From: Gammaproteobacteria bacterium
Lineage (GTDB): Bacteria > Pseudomonadota > Gammaproteobacteria > Coxiellales > Coxiellaceae
Direction: 5' to 3'
DNA length: 5,453 nucleotides
NCBI GenBank assembly: GCA_022600315.1
Contig: JAHZKQ010000207.1
Span: 1-5,453, forward strand
The position numbers and the translations under genes were made by a program. Below the pieces are notes generated by a model. The model worked only from the letters and a program-made list of their open reading frames with translations. It was not told where the DNA came from and did not search any database. Shown piece after piece: positions 1 to 5,453 of this stretch. Within the stretch, counting starts at the first letter, position 1; each line of letters opens with the position of its first letter.

Positions 1-812
1 GCGATGATGCACGTAAAGAATTTGTATTAAATACTTTGGAACAAAGTGGTATTAAGGTTAATGCGGTGATTGATGAGAATCGGCCGACCACTTATAAAAA
101 TGCCATTATTGCTGGTGGTTATCGGTTACTCAAAGTGGATACGCTGGATAACTCCAGTATCAATGATGAATGTTTAGCACGATTTGAGCGAGAAATTGCA
201 AACACCGATTGCGATGTAGTGATATGCAGTGATTTTCGACATGGTATTTTTAATCGTCGCACCATTGAGCGCTTGTTAGCTGCGATTCCAGCGCATGTTT
301 TTAAGGTTGCTGATAGTCAAGTCGCTAGTCGCTGGGGAAATATTACCGAATTTAAAAATTTTGATTTACTCACCCCCAATGAACGTGAAGCACGTTTTGC
401 TTTAGCTGATCAAGACTCAGGTATTCGGCCGTTGGCTTCCTCATTATATGATTTATCTGGTTGTAAAACTTTAATTTTAAAGCTTGGTGAAAAAGGTCTG
501 TTAACGTGTTGTAGTCCCGATCATGACGGTTTGGATTCATTTGCGGTGGTACCGAGTTTTGTTGATCAAGTAATTGATCCGGTGGGAGCAGGAGATGCGT
601 TACTGGCCTACTCCACTTTGGCTTTAACAAGAAAATCGGGCGCTATTATTGCTAGTATACTGGGGAGTATTGCTGCCGCTTGTGAATGTGAATTGGAAGG
701 CAATGAACCGGTTACGCCAAGTGCGGTGGCAGCCAAATTATTAAAATTAAAAAGTTGTATTGATTTTCCTGAGCTTAAAGTCATAGAGAAAAAAGAGGCG
801 GTGGCCATTTAA
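1..812 (+). CDS. PfkB-family sugar kinase, HldE/RfaE domain-I-like (5' partial)
   Basis: The frame is open from base 3 to TAA at 810-812, so the protein enters from the left edge; the TTG at 36 is an internal Leu codon, not a believable start. Residues are numbered from base 3. A T-T-Y-K segment ending at Lys32, followed by LLKVD, resembles the sugar/ATP lid region of heptose-7-phosphate kinase (HldE N-domain). SDFRHG (76-81) matches the family's SDYxKG, LTPNE (123-127) matches its TPN motif, and DPVGAGDA (192-199) is the PfkB signature with catalytic base Asp198. The family phosphorylates a sugar hydroxyl with ATP in the cytoplasm. About 50 N-terminal residues of a typical 320-residue kinase are missing, and a fused nucleotidyltransferase domain upstream is possible but unseen. 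The PfkB assignment is firm; a heptose-phosphate substrate is only inferred from the HldE resemblance and cluster context. Confidence 0.88.
   Translation, partial: DDARKEFVLNTLEQSGIKVNAVIDENRPTTYKNAIIAGGYRLLKVDTLDNSSINDECLARFEREIANTDCDVVICSDFRHGIFNRRTIERLLAAIPAHVFKVADSQVASRWGNITEFKNFDLLTPNEREARFALADQDSGIRPLASSLYDLSGCKTLILKLGEKGLLTCCSPDHDGLDSFAVVPSFVDQVIDPVGAGDALLAYSTLALTRKSGAIIASILGSIAAACECELEGNEPVTPSAVAAKLLKLKSCIDFPELKVIEKKEAVAI
795..798 (+). promoter_or_regulatory. Weakly placed Shine-Dalgarno-like GAGG for the Gfo/Idh gene
   Basis: GAGG lies 15 nt before ATG 814, longer than the 6-7 nt spacing at the other junctions here. With the kinase stop one base before the ATG, termination-reinitiation probably helps translation of the oxidoreductase. 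Confidence 0.4.
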
Positions 813-813
813 A

Positions 814-1758
814 ATGAAAGTTATTGTTGTTGGGTTAGGTGTGCAGGGCAAAAAACGCAGACAGTTTGCTGGTGATGATTATGTTGCAGCGGTTGATCCG
901 GTAAATTCAGAAGCCGATTATGCTGATATTTCCAAGGTACCGTTAACCGATTACGATGCGGCCTTAGTCTGCTTGCCAGATAAACCCAAATATCAAGTAA
1001 TTAAATACCTTATTAGTCATGGCAAACATGTATTAGTTGAGAAACCATTATGGACCCCAAAGCGAGCAGATTTATTTGAACTGCAAACGTTAGCGCAACA
1101 AAATAAAGTGGTGCTGTATACGGCATATAATCACCGTTTTGAACCACATATTCAGCATATTTATGAGAAGTTACAAGCTAATCTTTTAGGTGAAGTTTAT
1201 CGCTGCCGATTATTTTATGGTAATGGCACCGCACGTTTGGCCAGAAATTCTGTATGGCGCGATACGGGCAGTGGCGTGCTGGCTGATTTATGCTGTCATT
1301 TGCTAGATTTTATCGATTATTGGTTTAACGAGCGCGATAATAATTATGTTTGCATCGATGTGGCACGGCATGAAAATAAGGCGCCTGATCACGTAGTGAT
1401 ATTTAATCATACTTCAAAAATTAAAATCGAATTTGAAATGTCTTTGCTTTCTTGGCGAAACTCTTTTTATTGCGACATTATTGGCGAAAAAGGTTCATTG
1501 CGTATGGAGTCTTTATGTAAATGGGGTCCGAGTCAATTAATTCATCGGCAACGTATTTTACCAAGTGGTCGCCCGCCTGAGGCATCTTCAACTTTAGTGC
1601 AAAGTGATCCGACTTGGGCATTGGAATATACCTATTTTAAAACCTTGGTGCAAAAGCATAAAATTTTAAATTTAGAAAAAGATATCTGGATTTATGATCA
1701 GTTAAATCAACTCACGGCCTTTGCAACTCAAAAAGAGGTGGGCGTATGCGCAGCATAA
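814..1758 (+). CDS. Gfo/Idh/MocA-family NAD(P)-dependent sugar oxidoreductase
   Basis: This 314-residue protein is near the usual family length. It opens with a Rossmann strand and GLGVQG (7-12), then an acidic Asp28 at the end of the second strand that suits an NAD ribose contact. The hallmark E-K-P sits at 76-78 (GKHVLVEKPL), with Lys77 the usual catalytic/nicotinamide-contact lysine. NHRF follows at 106-109, and a D-x3-H-x2-D segment (Asp158, His162, Asp165) matches the C-domain active-site helix. All expected catalytic residues are present, unlike the next two genes. These enzymes oxidise or reduce a sugar or nucleotide-sugar hydroxyl/keto group in the cytoplasm. ATG 814 lies one base after the kinase stop; the nearest purine-rich site, GAGG at 795-798, is rather far upstream, so translation may depend on coupling to the kinase. 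The 3' end overlaps the next gene by 13 nt. Substrate unknown. Confidence 0.9.
   Translation: MKVIVVGLGVQGKKRRQFAGDDYVAAVDPVNSEADYADISKVPLTDYDAALVCLPDKPKYQVIKYLISHGKHVLVEKPLWTPKRADLFELQTLAQQNKVVLYTAYNHRFEPHIQHIYEKLQANLLGEVYRCRLFYGNGTARLARNSVWRDTGSGVLADLCCHLLDFIDYWFNERDNNYVCIDVARHENKAPDHVVIFNHTSKIKIEFEMSLLSWRNSFYCDIIGEKGSLRMESLCKWGPSQLIHRQRILPSGRPPEASSTLVQSDPTWALEYTYFKTLVQKHKILNLEKDIWIYDQLNQLTAFATQKEVGVCAA
1735..1738 (+). promoter_or_regulatory. Shine-Dalgarno for the nucleotide-sugar dehydrogenase gene
   Basis: GAGG inside the A-rich AAAAGAGGTG lies 7 nt before ATG 1746 and within the end of the upstream oxidoreductase frame. It fixes the start and shows that the 13-nt gene overlap is real. 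Confidence 0.75.
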
Positions 1759-3020
1759 CAATCGGTTTTTATGGCATGACGCATTTAGGTCTGGTGTCAG
1801 CCATTGCTACCGCTAGTAAAGGATTTAATGTGATTGGTTTTGACCAAGATACGAACTTAATTGGTCGTTTGCAGCGTCAAGCTTTGCCGATTGAAGAACC
1901 GGGGCTACTGGAACTTGTCAGGCAAAATGCTCAGCGCTTAAGTTTTAGTGCCAATGTGAATGATTTATTTGCTGCTGATTTAATTTATGTGGCGATCGAT
2001 GTGCCTACTGATAGCAATAACCACAGCAACTTGGAGCCGATTCGTTACGCCTTGGAGCATTTGCGTGGTGGGTTGCAGAACGAGCAAACCATTGTGGTGT
2101 TGTCGCAAGTTTGTCCTGGGTTTATGCGGGCTATGCAATTTCCAGCACAGCAATTATTTTATCAGGTTGAAACCTTAATTTTCGGTCGTGCGGTGGAGCG
2201 CGCCACTCAGCCAGAACGTTTTATTGTTGGCTGTGCAGATACTGGCAAGGCACTGCCAACTATTTTTCAAGAGGTATTAAACAGTTTTGATTGTCCAATT
2301 TTAACAATGCGTTATGAAAGCGCGGAACTAGCAAAAATATCGATTAATATGTATTTGGTTTCATCGGTGATGACCAGTAATCTATTGGCCGAGTTGGCTA
2401 CCGAAGTTGGCGCCAATTGGCAAGAAGTGGTGCCAACCCTGCGTTTAGATAAACGTATTGGTGAATATGCTTATCTAAACCCAGGTTTAGGTATTGCTGG
2501 GGGCAATTTAGAGCGCGATATGGCAACTATCCTTAAACTTGGCAAACAACATTCAACCAATACCACTATTGTTCAAACTTGGCTGGACTATTCACGTTAT
2601 TGTCGTGATTGGGTGTGGCGTTGTTTGCAAGCGCAAGTGTTTGGTAAAGTGGCCAAGCCGCGAATTTGTATTTTGGGTTTAGCGTATAAGCCTAATACGC
2701 ACAGCACTAAAAATTCACAGTCATTATTTTTACTGTCGCAACTGGATGGATATACGCTATACTTGCACGACCCAATTGTTAAACTCGAGCACGCTGGCAT
2801 GAAATTATCCGTAGCCGAGGCAATTAGCGATGCTAATGTCATTATTGTTATGACAGCTTGTGAGGAATATAAGAAATTAACCGCGGCAGAAATTGGCAAC
2901 AGTATGGTTGAAGTCGTGATCGATCCACATCGAGCATTGCAGTTTGATTCTGCTGAACTTAAGTTTAATTATTTTTCGTTAGGAGATCAGCCCATTATAA
3001 AGGAGAAGGATTATGTTTAA
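1746..3020 (+). CDS. UDP-glucose/GDP-mannose dehydrogenase-family protein lacking the catalytic cysteine
   Basis: At 424 residues this has the family's normal length and three-part layout: N-terminal NAD domain, central dimerisation helix and C-terminal domain. Aligning by eye with UDP-glucose dehydrogenase, E142 and G147 match the PEFLREG loop, and the A-E-L-A-K197-x3-N201 helix keeps the catalytic Lys and Asn. RIG then G-L-G-I-A-G-G-N-L-E-R-D (247-258) matches GxGFGGSCFPKD. The C-domain has GLAYKP (about 312-317) and a YLHDP segment. The essential Cys of GGSCFPKD is Asn254 and the following Lys is Arg257. The NAD loop is G10-M-T-H-L-G15 rather than GxGYVG. The family normally oxidises a nucleotide sugar twice to a uronic acid through a Cys thiohemiacetal, and that step should not be possible here. 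A single oxidation or another reaction is inferred. ATG 1746 is preceded by a good GAGG and overlaps the upstream gene. Confidence 0.87.
   Translation: MRSITIGFYGMTHLGLVSAIATASKGFNVIGFDQDTNLIGRLQRQALPIEEPGLLELVRQNAQRLSFSANVNDLFAADLIYVAIDVPTDSNNHSNLEPIRYALEHLRGGLQNEQTIVVLSQVCPGFMRAMQFPAQQLFYQVETLIFGRAVERATQPERFIVGCADTGKALPTIFQEVLNSFDCPILTMRYESAELAKISINMYLVSSVMTSNLLAELATEVGANWQEVVPTLRLDKRIGEYAYLNPGLGIAGGNLERDMATILKLGKQHSTNTTIVQTWLDYSRYCRDWVWRCLQAQVFGKVAKPRICILGLAYKPNTHSTKNSQSLFLLSQLDGYTLYLHDPIVKLEHAGMKLSVAEAISDANVIIVMTACEEYKKLTAAEIGNSMVEVVIDPHRALQFDSAELKFNYFSLGDQPIIKEKDYV
3000..3005 (+). promoter_or_regulatory. Shine-Dalgarno for the SDR gene
   Basis: AAGGAG lies 7 nt before ATG 3013, inside the last codons of the dehydrogenase gene. 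It supports ATG 3013 and the 8-nt overlap. Confidence 0.8.
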
Positions 3021-3906
3021 TCATCTAGAAGCAAAAGAAGTTCGGCCTAAGCGCGTTGTGGTGTTGGGTGCCAAAGGTTTTATTGGTAGCACAGCGGTGA
3101 TGTGTCTTAAAGACAATAATGTACCAGTTGTTGAAATTAGTCGACAGCAGGTTGATTTTTCTAGTGCTGCAGCCGCCGAATATATTGCCGATATATTACA
3201 GCCCGATGATGTGGTACTTATTGCTGCAGCCAAAGCGCCTTGCAAAAATTATACTATGCTGCTAGATAATATATTAATGCTAAAAAATATTTGTGACGCG
3301 TTGGCTAAGCGGTCTGTTACTCAAATTATTTATATTAGCTCTGATGCGGTGTATGCGGATTCCATGCAGCCTTTAACAGAAAGTTCGCCGGCGGCACCTA
3401 CCTCATTACATGGTGTCATGCATTTGGCACGCGAACAAATGTTGGCCTCAATTATTGAAGCTGAAAAACTATTATTTTTACGGCCGACTTTAGTGTATGG
3501 CGCTGATGATCCACATAATGGCTATGGGCCAAATCAATTTGTGCGTTTAGCACAAGAAGGTAAAACTATTAAATTATTTGGTCAAGGTGAGGAGCGACGT
3601 GATCATGTGCACGTTGATGATGTGGCTGAAATTATTAGACGTTGTCTGTTTAAGCGCAGTTATGGGGTGTTAAATGTCGTGACCGGTCAAATCACTTCAT
3701 TTTTTGAAGTGGCAGAGAAAGTGAATCGATTAACAACAGCAGCGGTTGAGATAAAAAGTCTGCCGCGCAGTGGACCTATGCCGCACAATGGTTACCGCGC
3801 TTTTGATATTAGTGTTTGTCAAAAATATTTTCCAGATTTTTCTTATATGAATCTTGATAAAGGCTTGCAATACTTACAAGCTGAGAAATTAAAGGAGGTT
3901 GCATAA
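3013..3906 (+). CDS. NAD-dependent epimerase/dehydratase-family (extended SDR) protein with altered catalytic motif
   Basis: This 297-residue protein has the extended-SDR plan. The nucleotide-binding G19-A-K-G22-F-I-G25 follows a 14-residue lead, SSDAVY is at 109-114 (Ser110 at the active-site Ser/Thr position), and RPTLVYG starts the substrate-domain stretch. Further on, G-Q-G-E-E-R-R-D-H-V-H-V-D-D-V matches the GxGxxxRDxxHVDD motif of nucleotide-sugar epimerases and dehydratases. The catalytic Y-x3-K helix reads H133-G-V-M-H137 in the expected place (S-x-H-G-x3-L-A-x-E), so both the Tyr acid/base and the Lys are replaced by His. Such proteins normally bind NAD(P) and a nucleotide sugar for 4-epimerisation, dehydration or reduction; with HxxxH the chemistry is uncertain. 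ATG 3013 lies 7 nt after AAGGAG and overlaps the preceding stop by 8 nt. Family call strong, reaction unknown. Confidence 0.87.
   Translation: MFNHLEAKEVRPKRVVVLGAKGFIGSTAVMCLKDNNVPVVEISRQQVDFSSAAAAEYIADILQPDDVVLIAAAKAPCKNYTMLLDNILMLKNICDALAKRSVTQIIYISSDAVYADSMQPLTESSPAAPTSLHGVMHLAREQMLASIIEAEKLLFLRPTLVYGADDPHNGYGPNQFVRLAQEGKTIKLFGQGEERRDHVHVDDVAEIIRRCLFKRSYGVLNVVTGQITSFFEVAEKVNRLTTAAVEIKSLPRSGPMPHNGYRAFDISVCQKYFPDFSYMNLDKGLQYLQAEKLKEVA
3892..3898 (+). promoter_or_regulatory. Strong Shine-Dalgarno for the methyltransferase gene
   Basis: AAGGAGG, within AAAGGAGGT, is close to a perfect anti-16S match and sits 7 nt before ATG 3906. It is the strongest ribosome site in the window and may raise methyltransferase output relative to its neighbours. 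Confidence 0.85.
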
Positions 3907-4559
3907 TGCAAGAAATCAATTTACTAAGAGGTCTACCGCAAGTTAAGCGCAACGTCACAGCGCGTTTAAATGCCAAGGATCCAGAGGTGGTACGGGTTTC
4001 TAAGCAATATGGTGAAATGTATTTTGATGGTCCACGTGATTATGGTTATGGTGGTTATCGCTATGATGGTCGTTGGGTGCCGGTGGCTAAAGATATGGTC
4101 GAGCATTTTGGCTTAAAAGCGGGAGATCGGGTGTTGGATCTTGGCTGTGCCAAAGGATTTTTAGTCAAAGATTTTATGCAGGTTTGTCCTGGTTTGGAAG
4201 CCTTTGGGTTAGATATTTCTGAATATGCCTTAAGGCATTGCGAGCCGGAAGTGGTTGGTCGTTTGCATTTGGGCAATGTCAATCATTTGCCATTTCCAGA
4301 TAATAGTTTTGATGCGGTCATTTCTTTAAATACCGTGCATAATTTATCGCGTGATGGTGTGGTTATCGCTATGCGAGAAATACAACGAGTTTCTGGCGGT
4401 AAGGCTTTTGTGCAAGTGGATAGTTATTTTACCCCAGAACAAAAAGCCTTATTCGAAGATTGGGTGTTAACGGCAGAATTTCATGACTACCCGGAAGGTT
4501 GGCTTGAGTTATTTAAAGAAGCGGGCTATACGGGAGATTATAATTGGACTTTGGTGTAA
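3906..4559 (+). CDS. Class I SAM-dependent methyltransferase with Gly/Tyr-rich N-terminus
   Basis: The 217-residue protein has a complete class I methyltransferase core. Motif I is VLDLGCAKG (76-84; Asp78, Gly80, Gly84), the motif II acidic residue is Asp103 in GLDIS, and the post-II/IV segment LPFPDNSFDAVISLNTVH ends in a His. It should transfer a methyl group from S-adenosylmethionine to a small acceptor, here probably a sugar hydroxyl, amine or branch carbon; the exact acceptor cannot be read. Residues 35-57 before the core are rich in Gly, Tyr, Asp and Arg and end in YDGRW, an unusual cap that may cover the active site. ATG 3906 shares one base with the preceding TAA (TAATG) and follows a near-perfect AAAGGAGGT. 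There is no signal peptide or membrane segment. Isoprenoid-quinone and generic small-molecule methyltransferases share this core, but operon position favours a sugar substrate. Confidence 0.86.
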   Translation: MQEINLLRGLPQVKRNVTARLNAKDPEVVRVSKQYGEMYFDGPRDYGYGGYRYDGRWVPVAKDMVEHFGLKAGDRVLDLGCAKGFLVKDFMQVCPGLEAFGLDISEYALRHCEPEVVGRLHLGNVNHLPFPDNSFDAVISLNTVHNLSRDGVVIAMREIQRVSGGKAFVQVDSYFTPEQKALFEDWVLTAEFHDYPEGWLELFKEAGYTGDYNWTLV

Positions 4560-4563
4560 CTTC

Positions 4564-4568
4564 GAGGG
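4564..4568 (+). promoter_or_regulatory. Shine-Dalgarno deciding the transketolase start
   Basis: GAGGG lies in the 14-nt gap after the methyltransferase stop. GAGG (4564-4567) is 6 nt before ATG 4574. This favours ATG 4574 over the in-frame TTG at 4544, which is inside the upstream gene. Confidence 0.8.
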
Positions 4569-4573
4569 AAAAA

Positions 4574-5392
4574 ATGAACTTACAATTTAATTTGCAAGCC
4601 GCCAAACAGCGCTGTGTGGTGCACAGGAAAAAAATCTTAGAGCTTTCTTTACAGGTGCCAGCTTTGCATATTGGTCCAGCTTTTTCCTGTTTGGAAATGG
4701 TCGATGTTATTTATCATGATTTAATGCGCAAAAATTCGCAAGGCGAATGCATCGATACTTTTGTATTATCTAAGGGGCACGGTTGTGCAGTGCAGTATAT
4801 TGTTTTGCATGGCCTTGGCATACTAAGTGACGATGATATTAAAAATTTTTGTTTGCCAGGTGGTCGATTGGGTGCGCATCCTGATTATGGTTTGCCGGGA
4901 ATAGCGGCTTCTACTGGCTCATTAGGGCATGGTTTAGGTTTATCAGTTGGAATGGCTTATGCGAACAGGCTTAACAATCAAGATATTAAAAATTACGTGG
5001 TTATTTCCGATGGGGAGTTGCAAGAAGGCTCCACTTGGGAGGCCATTATGATGGCGGCCAATTTAAAGCTTAATAATTTGACTGTGTTATTGGATTTAAA
5101 TGACCGCACTAGCTTAGAGAAATTGAGCCAAGGGCATCCAGCTTTTTATCCGGTGACTGATAAATTAACGGCGTTTAATTGGCAGGTGAGTGAGGTGGAT
5201 GGGCATGATGCCAGTGCGGTATTTGAAGCAGCGCAAAATCAGTCTCAAACCCAACCCAATTTTATTATTTGTCATACTAAAAAAGGTAAAGGCGTGTCCT
5301 ATATGGAAGATGTGGCCATTTGGCATTACCGCTCTCCTAATGAAAAAGAATATCAACAGGCTTTAAATGAGTTAGCTGCCGTAGAGGCGTAA
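4574..5392 (+). CDS. Transketolase, N-terminal (ThDP pyrophosphate-binding) subunit
   Basis: Starting at ATG 4574 this is a 272-residue protein, the usual length of the N-half in split transketolases. Visible motifs are LHIG (31-34), SKGH (66-69), GAHPDYGLPG (100-109), GSLGHG (115-120), SDGELQEGSTWEA (145-157) and D174-L-N176, with exactly 30 residues from Asp146 to Asn176 as in the Mg/ThDP-binding motif. His32, His69, His102 and His251 match the active-site histidine positions of full transketolases as far as can be judged by eye. The first Gly of GDG is Ser145. This subunit binds Mg-thiamine diphosphate; the activating Glu lies in the C-terminal partner, which is not in the window. The joint enzyme moves a two-carbon ketol unit between sugars. 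An in-frame TTG at 4544 lies inside the methyltransferase gene and has no good ribosome site, so ATG 4574 with GAGG at 4564 is preferred. Confidence 0.93.
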   Translation: MNLQFNLQAAKQRCVVHRKKILELSLQVPALHIGPAFSCLEMVDVIYHDLMRKNSQGECIDTFVLSKGHGCAVQYIVLHGLGILSDDDIKNFCLPGGRLGAHPDYGLPGIAASTGSLGHGLGLSVGMAYANRLNNQDIKNYVVISDGELQEGSTWEAIMMAANLKLNNLTVLLDLNDRTSLEKLSQGHPAFYPVTDKLTAFNWQVSEVDGHDASAVFEAAQNQSQTQPNFIICHTKKGKGVSYMEDVAIWHYRSPNEKEYQQALNELAAVEA

Positions 5393-5406
5393 TTAATTTT
5401 CTAGGT

Positions 5407-5453
5407 TTAAGCAGCAAGCTCTTTTTCTGTTGATAACGGTTGGATTAGGTTTA
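5407..5453 (-). CDS. Possible C-terminal end of a convergent minus-strand gene (partial)
   Basis: On the minus strand a frame runs from the right edge to a TAA (complement of 5407-5409), giving the tail NLIQPLSTEKELAA. Its composition looks protein-like and it would end 15 nt from the transketolase stop, as convergent gene ends often do. With only 14 codons visible this is a guess. No family can be assigned, and a plus-strand hydrophobic reading of the same bases exists. Confidence 0.22.
   Translation of the reverse strand, partial: NLIQPLSTEKELAA

Noticed and set aside
36..38. TTG 36 as the start of the sugar kinase.
   Set aside because: The frame is open and protein-like to the left edge, and a start here would remove the first part of the PfkB fold.
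719..727. AAGTGCGGT, identical to the 9-base core of the Haemophilus-type DNA uptake sequence.
   Set aside because: A single copy in a coding frame, with no second exact copy seen in 5.4 kb; species using this signal carry it far more densely, so chance is the better explanation.
2597..2899. 100-codon open frame on the minus strand within the dehydrogenase gene.
   Set aside because: It is fully opposite a gene with clear family motifs, has no ribosome site and shows no recognisable protein features, so it is a shadow frame.
4061..4282. Minus-strand open frame opposite the methyltransferase.
   Set aside because: It lies opposite the SAM-binding core motifs and has no family features of its own.
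4544..4573. Ten-codon N-terminal extension of the transketolase from TTG 4544.
   Set aside because: It lies in the end of the methyltransferase gene, uses a rare start and has no Shine-Dalgarno, while ATG 4574 has GAGGG at the right distance and gives the normal family length.
5410..5427. Possible intrinsic terminator after the transketolase (AGC...GCT followed by CTTTTT).
   Set aside because: The stem is only three base pairs, too weak to support a terminator call.

Overview
The window is one plus-strand block of six tightly packed genes that looks like part of a surface-polysaccharide (LPS core, O-antigen or capsule) sugar-biosynthesis cluster. The DNA is AT-leaning (about 40% GC by eye), codons favour TTA, ATT and GAT, and Shine-Dalgarno sites are strong. 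This suits a low-GC Gram-negative bacterium. A gammaproteobacterium of the Legionella/Coxiella type is possible, but nothing here fixes the taxon.

Layout: (1) the 3' part of a PfkB/HldE-like sugar kinase, cut by the left edge (to 812); (2) a Gfo/Idh/MocA NAD(P)-dependent oxidoreductase (814-1758); (3) a UDP-glucose/GDP-mannose dehydrogenase-family protein (1746-3020); (4) an extended SDR of the NAD-dependent epimerase/dehydratase family (3013-3906); (5) a class I SAM methyltransferase with a Gly/Tyr-rich N-terminus (3906-4559); (6) the N-terminal (ThDP-pyrophosphate-binding) half of a split transketolase (4574-5392). Junctions are a 1-nt gap, a 13-nt overlap, an 8-nt overlap, a 1-nt overlap and a 14-nt gap, so this is almost certainly one transcript with translational coupling. 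The last 61 bases hold no start for the expected transketolase C-terminal half. A weak reading suggests the 3' end of a minus-strand gene there.

Together the genes imply the making of an unusual activated sugar: a kinase for sugar phosphorylation (possibly fused or paired with a nucleotidyltransferase upstream), a transketolase for moving a two-carbon ketol unit, three NAD(P)-binding enzymes for redox or epimerisation steps, and a methyltransferase for decoration.

The striking point is that two of the three redox enzymes keep their family fold motifs but have lost hallmark catalytic residues. The nucleotide-sugar dehydrogenase has Asn in place of the catalytic Cys, with further active-site changes. 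The SDR has His-x3-His in place of Tyr-x3-Lys. The reading frames are intact and sit in well-formed translation units, so these look like repurposed enzymes rather than decayed genes. The pathway and product are inference; the residue changes are read directly from the sequence.
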